Shown: positions 15,655 through 23,480 of the stretch, piece after piece
Numbering within the stretch: the stretch's first letter is position 1
How the letters are laid out: every line of letters starts with the position of its first letter
NCBI GenBank assembly: GCA_031376885.1
Contig: JANMEL010000288.1
Location: 1 to 29,810, forward strand
Direction: 5' to 3'
From: Chamaesiphon sp031376885
Lineage (GTDB): Bacteria > Cyanobacteriota > Cyanobacteriia > Cyanobacteriales > Chamaesiphonaceae
DNA length: 29,810 nucleotides
Notes under the pieces: generated by a model
What the model was told of the DNA's origin: nothing
Database searches by the model: none
Seen by the model: only the letters and a program-made list of their open reading frames with translations
Translations under genes and position numbers: made by a program

Positions 15655-15716
15655 CTATCCTAACCGCCCTGGCGGTTGCTATATCTTAAAGGTTAGATCG
15701 ATATTTATGCAAATTC

Positions 15717-16052
15717 ATGTACCCAAAAATTGTACTTAGATTGACAAGATCGATTTTAATTATGCTGACTAGCTCATCACTTGTTAGCCCGATCGCCATT
15801 GCTGGAAATTTACCACCAGCTAACGATATTCCTGAAGAAATCCTCAGAGCCGAAATCATCATTGAAGCTCGATCGCCTATTGATGGTAAACCACTTTCGG
15901 CCACAGAATTTGCAGAATTAATCGTGCGAGTAGAAACACAACTCGCACGAGATGACGCAGCCGATGGTGTCAAAACTTCACCATTCAAAGATGTGTTGTT
16001 TTTACTGCGGGCGAGAAAATTCCTCCGATCGTTAGGGATTCCTGTTAAGTAA
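15717..16052 (+). CDS. Small exported conserved cyanobacterial protein
   Basis: A 111-residue protein with an N-terminal signal sequence (hydrophobic residues 6-28, RSILIMLTSSSLVSPIAIA, likely cleaved after AIAG or AIA). The mature part is short and charged: NLPPANDIPEEILRAEIIIEARSPIDGKPL, then ATEFAELIVRVETQLARD and a C-terminal DVLFLLRARKFLRSLGIP. I recognise it as a conserved cyanobacterial type without assigned function. Its stop overlaps the stop of the convergent phosphohexomutase gene by eight bases. Confidence 0.78.
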   Translation: MYPKIVLRLTRSILIMLTSSSLVSPIAIAGNLPPANDIPEEILRAEIIIEARSPIDGKPLSATEFAELIVRVETQLARDDAADGVKTSPFKDVLFLLRARKFLRSLGIPVK

Positions 16053-17466
16053 TCGACTGTGCCCAAGTCTGCGCCCAAGCTAGAATAGCATGAACTCGAT
16101 CGAGTGTCTTCGCTTCACAATAAAGTCTCAATACGGGTTCGGTACCACTAAACCGAATTAGTAGCCAACTGCCATCAATGAGATTGAACTTATAACCATC
16201 GGCTAAATTGCGATCGACTACAGCTACCCCATGAATCTCTGCAAATGGCGATCGATCTAATTGCGCTACCAATTTGGATTTTACATCCATACTCGCTAGA
16301 TGTAGATCGACTCGATCGTAATTGAAATGATAATTTGTCTCAGTTTGGAGATGCTGATAAATATTCCCCAAATCTTGATTTGATTGTGAGATGGCTTCCA
16401 ATAAGTATAAAGCAGAAAGCAGCGCGTCGCGTTCGGGAATGTGATTGCCATAGCCAATTCCCCCCGACTCCTCCCCACCGATTAAAACAGGCGTAGTCAA
16501 CATCCGATCGGCGATATACTTATAACCGATCGGTGTCTCATAAATCGGCAAACCATACAACTTCGCCATCTCAGGTACCAGATTGGAAGTACTCACAGTC
16601 TTGATAATTTCGCCCGTGAAGCCCCGTCTAGTAGCTAAATGCTCTATGAGGATCGGAATCAAAATCTGCGAGCTGAGGAACTCACCAGAGCCGTCTACAG
16701 CCGCAATTCGATCGCAATCTCCATCAAACACCAACCCAACCCGCACCCCATCACCCTGATGAGCGCGAATCACCCGCATCAATTGCGATAGATATTTTGG
16801 CAACGGCTCTGGCGCACCACCACCAAATAAAGGATCCCTATTACTATTCAGCTCCGTAATCGGCGTACCCAATAACCGCTCCAAACCAGTACTCGCCGCA
16901 CCATTCATCACATCGGCGAATACAGTCAATTTACCAGACGCGATCGCACTTTGAATCCCCGCGAGATCGACTTTCCCCCGCAACTCCTGACAATAACCCT
17001 CCCAAGGATCGAACTTCGTCAAAGTTCCTGGCGGGTGAGCTGGCAAAGTCTCATCCAATCTAGCCTCAATCTGTTGTGTCATCTCTTGAGGTACCGAACC
17101 CCCAAAATTGCCCTTCACCTTCAAACCGAGATAGTCACCTGGATTGTGACTGGCGGTAATAACTAGTGCGCCGAGGGCGTTTTGACTAAAAGCAGCCCAA
17201 CTAAATGCAGGCGTAGGGGCAAAAGTATCGCCAATAATCACATCAAATCCCGCTTGCTGAATTGCGACAGCCATCCGCTGGGCAAAGGTTTCAGCCATAA
17301 AACGGCGATCGAAACCGACAAAAATCTTCCGATTGCCCGTTTTGGCACCATAGGTATCTAGTAGCACCTGAGCGGCGATCGGTGCAACATGCAATAACCT
17401 GTCGAACGTAAACTCATCGGCGATTTTCCCACGCCAACCATCTGTCCCGAATTTAATTTTTTCCAC
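16045..17466 (-). CDS. Phosphoglucomutase/phosphomannomutase family protein
   Basis: An alpha-D-phosphohexomutase that moves phosphate between C1 and C6 of hexose phosphates, feeding glycogen or sugar-nucleotide synthesis. The 473-residue protein has all four site motifs: the phosphoserine loop TASHNP at 104-109 (Ser106), the metal loop DGDCDR at 248-253, the sugar loop GEESGG at 331-336 and the phosphate loop RFSGTEP at 438-444. The start MEKIKFGTDGWRG is typical. Whether glucose, mannose or glucosamine phosphate is preferred cannot be settled from sequence. The 3' end overlaps the facing gene by eight bases. Confidence 0.93.
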   Translation of the reverse strand: MEKIKFGTDGWRGKIADEFTFDRLLHVAPIAAQVLLDTYGAKTGNRKIFVGFDRRFMAETFAQRMAVAIQQAGFDVIIGDTFAPTPAFSWAAFSQNALGALVITASHNPGDYLGLKVKGNFGGSVPQEMTQQIEARLDETLPAHPPGTLTKFDPWEGYCQELRGKVDLAGIQSAIASGKLTVFADVMNGAASTGLERLLGTPITELNSNRDPLFGGGAPEPLPKYLSQLMRVIRAHQGDGVRVGLVFDGDCDRIAAVDGSGEFLSSQILIPILIEHLATRRGFTGEIIKTVSTSNLVPEMAKLYGLPIYETPIGYKYIADRMLTTPVLIGGEESGGIGYGNHIPERDALLSALYLLEAISQSNQDLGNIYQHLQTETNYHFNYDRVDLHLASMDVKSKLVAQLDRSPFAEIHGVAVVDRNLADGYKFNLIDGSWLLIRFSGTEPVLRLYCEAKTLDRVHAILAWAQTWAQSIT

Positions 17467-17668
17467 AGTTGTTACTTATGATTATCGATCGTTCTGTCAC
17501 TATTTTACAGGTGTCGATCGCTTTCCTCTCCCGTAGGTCTACTGAGTTGGGATGTTTGGATTCTGACTAGTATATTTGATAGAGCCGCCGATTAGTTATT
17601 GTTTCTGTTTGGTGTCGAGACAGACTTTTGAAACAACCTCTGATTAAACAGTGCTCCTGCAACGCTCT

Positions 17669-18184
17669 CTACTCAGATTTAGGGCTACTTTTGCTAATTC
17701 TTCCCCAAGGTTTCAAGAAAGAAATAAATACGATCGCCAGCAGACTGATAAAATTAGCCGAACCACCAATTAAAATTCCTTTAGTATTAAATTGATAGCG
17801 AAGAGATTCGATCGCCTTCACCGGATCGATCGCGGAAATTGACTCAGAATTTATGCCCCAGGGGTCGAGGAAAAAAGTGCCGAATAAAATCAATGCCACC
17901 GTTATCACCCATTTAGTCACTACCCAATAAAACTTAGTAAAGCCATAATTAGTCCCCCAACATAGTACCGTCGCCGTAAGTACAGAACATACTGCGGCTG
18001 GGATAATAATTTGATGGTCGATATTATTTACTACTAAATCGAGTGCATTCAAAGCTAAGTTAGGATTTTGATAATTCATCCATTCCACAAGCAGTAAACT
18101 AATTACCGCTCCTGTCCACAGTGCGGCGGATATAATATGGAATGACAATGCCCACTGTCTTTGCTTGAGAGATAGTTTCGACAT
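17669..18184 (-). CDS. Integral membrane protein, DUF2269-like
   Basis: A 171-residue membrane protein with four hydrophobic helices: near residues 15-33, 55-77, 86-104 and 137-157. The first helix carries LSFHIISAALWTGAVISLLLVEW, in which the histidine-Ile-x-Ser-Ala-Ala and W-x-G pattern resembles the DUF2269/CopD-like predicted membrane proteins. The function is unknown. I prefer the ATG at 18184 to the in-frame TTG at 18205, because MSKLSLKQRQW is a natural cytoplasmic start. It follows the pentapeptide-repeat gene on the same strand after a short gap. Confidence 0.72.
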   Translation of the reverse strand: MSKLSLKQRQWALSFHIISAALWTGAVISLLLVEWMNYQNPNLALNALDLVVNNIDHQIIIPAAVCSVLTATVLCWGTNYGFTKFYWVVTKWVITVALILFGTFFLDPWGINSESISAIDPVKAIESLRYQFNTKGILIGGSANFISLLAIVFISFLKPWGRISKSSPKSE

Positions 18185-18251
18185 ACTCTGACTAAGTAGA
18201 TGCAATTATTTACAAGATAGATTATACCAGAAACCTATTTAGTGGGCAGTG

Positions 18252-19058
18252 TTACGCGATCTTAATTAAACTCTGTCTAGTTGTCCTCCGAGTAAAAGCA
18301 TTCCAAGTATCTAACTCTGCACCAGATCGACTCAGCAACATCGATCGCATCCGATCGCTCAATCCTTGCACCTGAGTAAAATCTGCCCCAGCGATACTCT
18401 CCAAATTTTCCATTTCTACCCCACTCAAATCAGCCGCACGAAGATCTACACCCGCCAAATTCACCCCATTCAAACGAGCATTCCGCAGCGATGCACCCGT
18501 AAGAAATGCCCGTTGTAAAGTCGCACCACTCAACTTAGTATTCTGAAGGTTTGCACCAGTTAAATCTGCACCACTGAGATATGCGCCCAAAAAATTGACA
18601 TCGCTCAGATCGGCATTGCGTAGATTGGCGGTATTTAGATAGGCAGCATTTAGATTAGCATGAGGGCCGATCGCACCGGATGATTTATAGCCAAATTTTT
18701 CATCCCAAATTGTCAACCTATCGTATCTCGCCGCCTGCAATTTAGCATCGGTTAAGTTTGCACCCGTCAGATTAGCGGAGTAGAGTTCGGCACGATTGAG
18801 ATATGCTTTCGTCAAATTAGCATGACTCAAATTCGCCCCACTCAAATTGACACCGCGCAAATCTGCACCAGTCAAATCTGCGCCACTGAGATTAGTATCG
18901 CGGAAGTTGGCACCGATCGCATTTATCCCCCTCAACTTAGCACCTGATAAATCCATCCCGCTAAAATCGACTCGATGCAAATCTAGCGTGTCGTTGGAGG
19001 AGCCAGCTTTCAAGGCTGCTAAGATCTCTCCCGTGGGTTTAGAGTAGGTGGTAATCAT
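18252..19058 (-). CDS. Pentapeptide-repeat protein
   Basis: A 268-residue protein made mostly of A(D/N)LXX repeats, which fold as a right-handed beta-helix. Two repeat blocks (about residues 30-110 and 135-218) are split by a non-repeat insert with RYDRLTIWDEKFGYKSSGAIGPHA, a break seen in many cyanobacterial members. There is a short N-terminal helical cap (GEILAALKAGSS) and a charged C-terminal tail. Family roles range from DNA mimicry to membrane or lumen proteins. No signal peptide is seen, so it should be cytoplasmic. The specific function is unknown. Confidence 0.9.
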   Translation of the reverse strand: MITTYSKPTGEILAALKAGSSNDTLDLHRVDFSGMDLSGAKLRGINAIGANFRDTNLSGADLTGADLRGVNLSGANLSHANLTKAYLNRAELYSANLTGANLTDAKLQAARYDRLTIWDEKFGYKSSGAIGPHANLNAAYLNTANLRNADLSDVNFLGAYLSGADLTGANLQNTKLSGATLQRAFLTGASLRNARLNGVNLAGVDLRAADLSGVEMENLESIAGADFTQVQGLSDRMRSMLLSRSGAELDTWNAFTRRTTRQSLIKIA

Positions 19059-19196
19059 GGCAAGTCGCTTACTGTTAACAAAAGTTTCATCTTAGCGTGT
19101 CGATCGAATTAACAGCCTTGAGATTAAGTAATATATCGATCGATGCCCTTAAATGTTCTGCTCATGGATAGATACGCCTACTTGCCGTATTAGTAA

Positions 19197-19256
19197 GAAT
19201 TACTAATTCTTTAACCTTTGGGTACCTCGCGTAGGGCACCCCTACAGATTAATCGT
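19197..19256. repeat. Partial copy of the GAATTACTAATTCTT-type repeat
   Basis: GAATTACTAATTCTTTAACC, TTGGGTACC and GGGCACCCCTAC match the start of the 108-bp repeat at 20807, but the right half is missing. It sits about 40 bases before the lyase gene. Confidence 0.8.
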
Positions 19257-19296
19257 AATATCTCCTACCCTCTTATCCTCCCACCCTCCTACCCCT

Positions 19297-19872
19297 ATGC
19301 TCCCCCCAATGACGATGATGGACTTCTTTCGCAAGAGCGAGGGAACCTGGTTGACGCTCCGCGCTGTACATCATTTCGATCTGGTGGCGGATGAATCAGG
19401 CGAGTCAAATTTGATCGTCGAAGTCGTCGCAGCAAACGATCCCAAAACGATCGAGATCTGCGAACAACAATCGATCGATCCCGCTCGTGCTATGGGTGGT
19501 GGGCGATTTATGTGGATGGCGAATCTCGATGATGAGATGCCCAATCCTGACTATGGTGCAGTACTCATCGATGTCCCCGACGATGAAACTAAAGTATCGG
19601 GCAAATTGATACGCGATCGCGGTTATGTCGAAAAAATCCCCGTCATTTCTCGCTATTGGTTCGGGCAAGATGGTATTTTGACGATCGATACCGAGTATGA
19701 CAACAATCAAGGACAAGAGCGGTGCTGGTTTGTCACCGATGATTTTCGGGTGCGTGTCAGCAGCGTACGCATGATGAATGGTGTCAATCTGACAACTTAC
19801 TGCTCCGAGCGTCGCTGTGTCGCCGATAACACTTTGGCGGCGATGGTAGAGCGGAATTTAGCCAGAGTTTAG
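19297..19872 (+). CDS. CpcS/CpeS-type phycobiliprotein lyase
   Basis: A bilin lyase of the lipocalin-fold S/U clan, which attaches a bilin to a conserved cysteine (commonly Cys82 of beta or Cys84 of alpha subunits). The core begins MMDFFRKSEGTWLTLRAVHHF, with the family pattern S-x-G-x-W-x-x-x-R-x-x-H. Other parts are IEVVAANDPKTIEICEQ-like residues 40-57, SRYWFGQDGILTIDTEY and CWFVTDDFRVRVSSVR near the C-terminus. The annotated ATG gives 191 residues, but the in-frame ATGs at 19309, 19315 and 19318 are closer to the family start and there is no Shine-Dalgarno sequence to choose between them. Its place before pebA, pebB and cpcBA fits a lyase for phycocyanin or for a PEB-bearing protein. CpcS, CpcU, CpeS and CpeU cannot be separated by eye. 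Confidence 0.85.
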   Translation: MLPPMTMMDFFRKSEGTWLTLRAVHHFDLVADESGESNLIVEVVAANDPKTIEICEQQSIDPARAMGGGRFMWMANLDDEMPNPDYGAVLIDVPDDETKVSGKLIRDRGYVEKIPVISRYWFGQDGILTIDTEYDNNQGQERCWFVTDDFRVRVSSVRMMNGVNLTTYCSERRCVADNTLAAMVERNLARV

Positions 19873-19880
19873 CTCATCAA

Positions 19881-19956
19881 CACTTTTCGCTGACCCCTCT
19901 CTTGAAAAGGTGCTTCACTTGGGGAAACCCCAAGACCGCACTTTTCGCTGACCCCT
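19881..19956. repeat. 18-bp direct repeat flanking a perfect hairpin
   Basis: CACTTTTCGCTGACCCCT occurs at 19881-19898 and again at 19939-19956. Between the copies CTTGGGG-AAA-CCCCAAG (19918-19934) makes a 7-bp stem. It lies just after the lyase stop codon; there is no T-run, so termination is doubtful. Confidence 0.75.
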
Positions 19957-20052
19957 GATATATTGTTAAAAATTGTTGCCTTGTACTCCACTCTCGAACG
20001 GCGAACTTGATGAGCCTGCTATCTTGAGGAAAACCGATTATAGTCTTGCTGC

Positions 20053-20775
20053 ATGTATAAGCCGTTTTTACAACATTTAGACAAAGAACTGTCGAGCAGA
20101 TTCGATTTGCGGAAACGGTCGATCCCAGATGGTTTGGAGTTGAATGTCAGCGACAGGGGCAAAAGTCCAGCCACGATTCAGAGCTGGTGCTATGAATGCC
20201 CCCAATTGCGAAAAATTCGGTATACATACATCGATGCTGGGGCAAGTGCCCAAATTTTCAATAGCGTCATCTATCCCAGCCATCACTACGACTTACCCTT
20301 ATTGGGGCTAGATTTCCTCTCCTTTGGCAAAGTCAAAAATTTGGTGGTGTTGGACTTCCAGCCACTATTTCGGGATGACGCTTATATAGCTAAGTACATC
20401 GAGCCGTTGAAATTATTGCACGATCGATATCCAGATCTATCTCAAGATTTGGAGATGAAGTTTTATGACTCAAATCAATATTTTTCCAAATATCTGCTCT
20501 TCGCCAAAACAGACGCAGAAACCGTCTCAACCCGCTTATTGGAAGCATTCAAAGACTATCTAGACTTGTACTGGCAAATGCTCGATCGAGCCGAACCCCT
20601 CACAGAGCCAGCCGACATCCAACGCATGGCCAAAGCCCAAAAAGACTATAACGCTTACAGTGCCGAACGCGACCCCGCATCAGGACTATTTAGCAGCTAC
20701 TTCGGACACGAATGGTCGGAAAGATTCCTCCATGAGTTCCTATTTGAAGGCACAACACCTTTGGTTAAGGCATAG
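20053..20775 (+). CDS. pebA: 15,16-dihydrobiliverdin:ferredoxin oxidoreductase PebA
   Basis: Ferredoxin-dependent bilin reductase that reduces biliverdin IX-alpha at the 15,16 double bond to 15,16-dihydrobiliverdin, the first of two steps to phycoerythrobilin. The 240-residue protein has the family fold and PebA-specific segments: IQSWCYECPQLRKIR near 42-56, IDAGASAQIFNSVIYPSHHY near 60-79, LLGLDFLSFG, VLDFQPLF near 99-106, then YSAERDPASGLFSSYFGHEW and FLHEFLF at the C-terminus. These parallel known PebA and not PcyA. PebB normally accepts the product directly, and its gene follows, but 289 bases away instead of adjacent. No Shine-Dalgarno sequence is visible. Confidence 0.92.
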   Translation: MYKPFLQHLDKELSSRFDLRKRSIPDGLELNVSDRGKSPATIQSWCYECPQLRKIRYTYIDAGASAQIFNSVIYPSHHYDLPLLGLDFLSFGKVKNLVVLDFQPLFRDDAYIAKYIEPLKLLHDRYPDLSQDLEMKFYDSNQYFSKYLLFAKTDAETVSTRLLEAFKDYLDLYWQMLDRAEPLTEPADIQRMAKAQKDYNAYSAERDPASGLFSSYFGHEWSERFLHEFLFEGTTPLVKA

Positions 20776-20806
20776 AGGATAGCCCAAAGTATTGCCGAGC
20801 GGATGA

Positions 20807-21029
20807 GAATTACTAATTCTTCAACCCTTGGGTACCCACAAGGGGCACCCCTACACAATTAACCTGTAGGGGTGCCCCTACGCGAGGTACCCTCACGAAG
20901 AGGCTTCCGAGGCGGTTGTGCTAATTTTTCAACCCTTGGGTACCCAAAAGGGGCACCCCTACGCAATTAACCTGTAGGGGTACCCTACGCGAGGTACCCT
21001 CACGAAGAGGCTTCCGAGGCGGTAGTGCC
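20807..21029. repeat. Two tandem ~108-bp palindromic repeats between pebA and pebB
   Basis: Copies start at about 20813 and 20921 with a period of 108 bases. Each contains TTCAACCCTTGGGTACC, a GGGGCACCCCTAC...GTAGGGGT inverted repeat, CGCGAGGTACCCTCACGAAG and AGGCTTCCGAGGCGGT. They are about 90 percent alike by eye. A partial third copy lies at 19197-19256, before the lyase gene. They are non-coding and separate two genes that are usually close together. Confidence 0.92.
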
Positions 21030-21064
21030 AATTTTCTGTTTCCCTATCCCTTACCCCCTATTCC

Positions 21065-21802
21065 ATGACCCTATATCAACCCTTCCTAGACTACGCGATC
21101 GAATACCTCAAATCCCACCTAGCCGATCTGAGTGATTATCCCATTCCGACAGGATTCGATCGCCAAACAGCAATGACAGGCAAAGGCGACAAACAAGTAG
21201 AAGTAGTCACCACCAGTCATGCCTTCCAGTCGCCCAAATTGCGGCAAATTCGGGCTGCACACGTCCAAGGCGGTGCATCCTTGCAAGTTCTCAATTTTGT
21301 GATTTTTCCCCACTTAAATTACGATTTACCCTTCTTTGGGGCGGATTTAGTGACTCTCCCTGGCGGTCATTTGATTGCGATCGATATGCAACCCCTATTT
21401 TGGGATAGCAAAGCATACCAAGAGCGATTTACTACCCCCATTTTGCCGATGTTTCACGAATATCAGGCGCATCTACCCTGGGGTGGTGATTTCCCAGACG
21501 AGGCGCGTCCCTTTTTCTCGCCTGCTTTCCTATGGACACGTCCCCAAGCCACCGAAGATGTGGAAACTCATGTATTTGGCGCATTCAAAGATTATCTGAG
21601 CGCGTATCTCAATTTTGTCGCGCAAGCCGAACCAATTACAGATCCAGAGCAGTTGCAAGAAATCGAACAGGCACAATTACGCTATGTCCGCTATCGCTCA
21701 GAAAAAGACCCCGCTAGAGGCATGTTGAAGCGATTCTATGGCGAAGAGTGGACGGAAGAATATATCCACGGATTCCTATTCGATCTCGAACGAAATCTTT
21801 AG
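21065..21802 (+). CDS. pebB: Phycoerythrobilin:ferredoxin oxidoreductase PebB
   Basis: Second bilin reductase of the pathway: it converts 15,16-dihydrobiliverdin to phycoerythrobilin using reduced ferredoxin. The 245-residue protein shows PebB-type segments: FQSPKLRQIRAAHV near 54-67, ASLQVLNFVIFPHLNYDLPF near 71-90, FGADLVTLPGGHLIAIDMQPLF near 91-112, PFFSPAFLWTR, YRSEKDPARGMLKRFYGEEW and the C-terminal YIHGFLFDL. The ATG directly follows a pyrimidine-rich leader (21036-21064) with no Shine-Dalgarno sequence. Together with PebA it gives the cell PEB, although no phycoerythrin gene is in this window. Confidence 0.92.
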   Translation: MTLYQPFLDYAIEYLKSHLADLSDYPIPTGFDRQTAMTGKGDKQVEVVTTSHAFQSPKLRQIRAAHVQGGASLQVLNFVIFPHLNYDLPFFGADLVTLPGGHLIAIDMQPLFWDSKAYQERFTTPILPMFHEYQAHLPWGGDFPDEARPFFSPAFLWTRPQATEDVETHVFGAFKDYLSAYLNFVAQAEPITDPEQLQEIEQAQLRYVRYRSEKDPARGMLKRFYGEEWTEEYIHGFLFDLERNL

Positions 21803-22150
21803 GGATTTTAGATTTTGGATCGCATCACTACCACCCTCCTCCCCTACCACCCCCTCCCCCTGACCCCTCAAAAGTGGTGTAACTATGGTACCGATCGCGC
21901 AACGTGAAAACTCGACAGGGAGAAGATTATTAACGTTTGTGACAAAGATGATAAAAAATAATCAAGAGTCACCAGAAGATTGTATATACTTAGATGAACA
22001 GGTAAGATTAGCAAAGCTATTCAAAACCTGAGCACCTCTCATACTAGATGGGAGAGTTCGCCCAGATTTATTCAGCAATGTTGCGCTAAAGTCGGAACTA
22101 AGGCGCGTAAATTTGACAACAAAACTATTAAGACTAGAGGACTAGAAGAC
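21803..22150 (+). promoter_or_regulatory. cpcBA upstream region with long structured leader
   Basis: A 348-base gap before cpcB. A C-rich tract at about 21829-21868 resembles other repeats of the genome. A candidate -10, TATACT (21985-21990), has no good -35, which is common for strong cyanobacterial photosynthesis promoters. If used, it gives a leader of about 155 bases. In the leader, CAGGT (21999-22003) pairs with ACCTG (22026-22030) around an inner TAGC-AAA-GCTA hairpin, and CTCTC (22036-22040) can pair with GAGAG (22052-22056). AGAGG at 22136-22140 is the ribosome site. I did not identify a chromatic-acclimation box. Confidence 0.45.
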
Positions 22151-22669
22151 ATGTTAGATGGATTTTCCAAGGTTGTCGCCCAAGCAGATGCTCAAGGTCA
22201 ATACCTCAGCAGCAATCAATTAGATGCTTTGTCCGCAATGGTCAAACAAGGCAACATCCGTATGGATACAGTCAACCGGATTACTAGCAACTCGTCCGCA
22301 ATCGTTGCGAACGCTGCTCGTAGCCTATTCGCCGATCAACCTCAACTGATCGCTCCTGGTGGAAACGCTTACACCAGCCGCCGGATGGCTGCTTGCTTGC
22401 GCGACATGGAAATTATCCTTCGCTATGTCACTTATGCAATCTTCGCTGGCGACGCATCCGTACTCGACGATCGTTGTTTGAATGGCTTGCGCGAAACTTA
22501 CCTCGCACTAGGTACTCCTGGATCCTCAGTCGCAGTTGGCGTACAGAAGATGAAAGATGCAGCTTTGGCAATCGTTGGCGACACCAACGGAATCACCAAA
22601 GGCGACTGTAGCGCAATTATGTCTGAAGTAGCTGGTTATTTCGATCGCGCAGCAGCATCTGTAGGTTAA
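22151..22669 (+). CDS. cpcB: Phycocyanin beta subunit
   Basis: Light-harvesting rod protein of the phycobilisome, 172 residues, the usual length. Bilin-binding cysteines are in place: Cys82 (RRMAACLRD) and Cys153 (TKGDCSAIM), both expected in phycocyanin beta. Asn72 in PGGNAYTS is the residue normally methylated by CpcM. The regions PQLIAPGGNAYTSRRMAACL and RYVTYAIFAGDASVLDDRCL are near-identical to known CpcB. The N-terminal third (DAQGQYLSSNQLDALSAMVK) is more divergent. PecB (phycoerythrocyanin) is a close relative; the CpcA-like partner favours phycocyanin or R-phycocyanin. AGAGG precedes the ATG by 10 bases. It is first in the cpcBA operon. Confidence 0.95.
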   Translation: MLDGFSKVVAQADAQGQYLSSNQLDALSAMVKQGNIRMDTVNRITSNSSAIVANAARSLFADQPQLIAPGGNAYTSRRMAACLRDMEIILRYVTYAIFAGDASVLDDRCLNGLRETYLALGTPGSSVAVGVQKMKDAALAIVGDTNGITKGDCSAIMSEVAGYFDRAAASVG

Positions 22670-22737
22670 TCGATTCTCTCGATTAGAAGATCGCTCAGAT
22701 AAATATTTTTGTCAACCATTGTAAGGAAAAACACAAC

Positions 22738-23226
22738 ATGAAAACTCCATTAACCGAAGCAGTAGCAACCGCTGATTCCCAAGGTCGCTTTTTGAGCAGC
22801 ACCGAATTTCAAGTAGCTTTTGGTCGCTTTCGTCAAGCAGCAGCTAGTTTAGAAGCAGCAAAAGGTTTAACCGCCAATGCTGATTCGTTAGCATCTGGTG
22901 CAGCTAATGCTGTTTACCAAAAATTCCCATACACCACTACTATGCAGGGGCCAAACTTTGCAGCTACCCCAGTTGGTAAAGCTAAGTGTGTTCGTGACAT
23001 TGGTTACTACCTCCGCATGGTGACTTATTGTCTAGTTGTCGGTGGTACAGGTCCTATGGATGATTATTTAATCTCCGGTTTGGCTGAAATCAACAAAACT
23101 TTCGACTTATCCCCAAGCTGGTATGTTGAAGCTCTCAAGCACATCAAAGATAACCACGGTTTGAGCGGCGATGCGAAAGTTGAAGCCAATTCATACCTCG
23201 ACTATGCAATTAACGCTTTAAGCTAG
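22738..23226 (+). CDS. cpcA: Phycocyanin alpha subunit
   Basis: Alpha partner of CpcB, 162 residues, forming the alpha-beta monomer of phycobilisome rods. The bilin cysteine is Cys84 in KAKCVRDIGYYLRMVTYCL. The N-terminus MKTPLTEAVATADSQGRFLS and C-terminus EANSYLDYAINALS match known CpcA almost exactly. AAGGA (22723-22727) is the ribosome site and the gap after cpcB is 68 bases. No rod linker gene (cpcC, cpcD) follows, unlike the common cpcBACD order; cpcE comes next after a repeat-filled gap. Confidence 0.97.
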   Translation: MKTPLTEAVATADSQGRFLSSTEFQVAFGRFRQAAASLEAAKGLTANADSLASGAANAVYQKFPYTTTMQGPNFAATPVGKAKCVRDIGYYLRMVTYCLVVGGTGPMDDYLISGLAEINKTFDLSPSWYVEALKHIKDNHGLSGDAKVEANSYLDYAINALS

Positions 23227-23354
23227 TTAATTGACCCACCTGGAGCTATGTTTGTTTGCTTGCGATATCGTTGGTGAAGAAATGTGGCTCTGGGTATTTT
23301 TTTGGCTATATGTAATGTAAGCTTTATAAAGCAACGCCAGGGAGGTTAGGACAT

Positions 23355-23426
23355 CTGTAGACGCTTCCGCAAGGCGGAGGCTACGCCAACAAACCATTAG
23401 TAGGTCAGCTTTCCCAAACTGACCCC
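23355..23426. repeat. Dispersed 73-bp repeat, copy B (inverted), between cpcA and cpcE
   Basis: Reverse complement of 15582-15654 with few changes. It continues into a CCCCTGACACTTC and CACTTCGACTACGCTCAGTG stretch, another common cyanobacterial motif, and stops about 20 bases before the cpcE start codon. It fills the place where linker genes usually lie. Confidence 0.9.
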
Positions 23427-23480
23427 TGTCCCCTGACACTTCGACTACGCTCAGTGCACGCCTCTGACCCCTGCTATAAG

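Noticed and set aside
16045..16052. Eight-base overlap of convergent stop codons as a special regulatory arrangement
   Set aside because: Short tail-to-tail overlaps are common and no terminator or antisense element is evident.
20807..21029. CRISPR-like array
   Set aside because: There are only two long copies with no unique spacers, and the repeats are internally palindromic dispersed elements.
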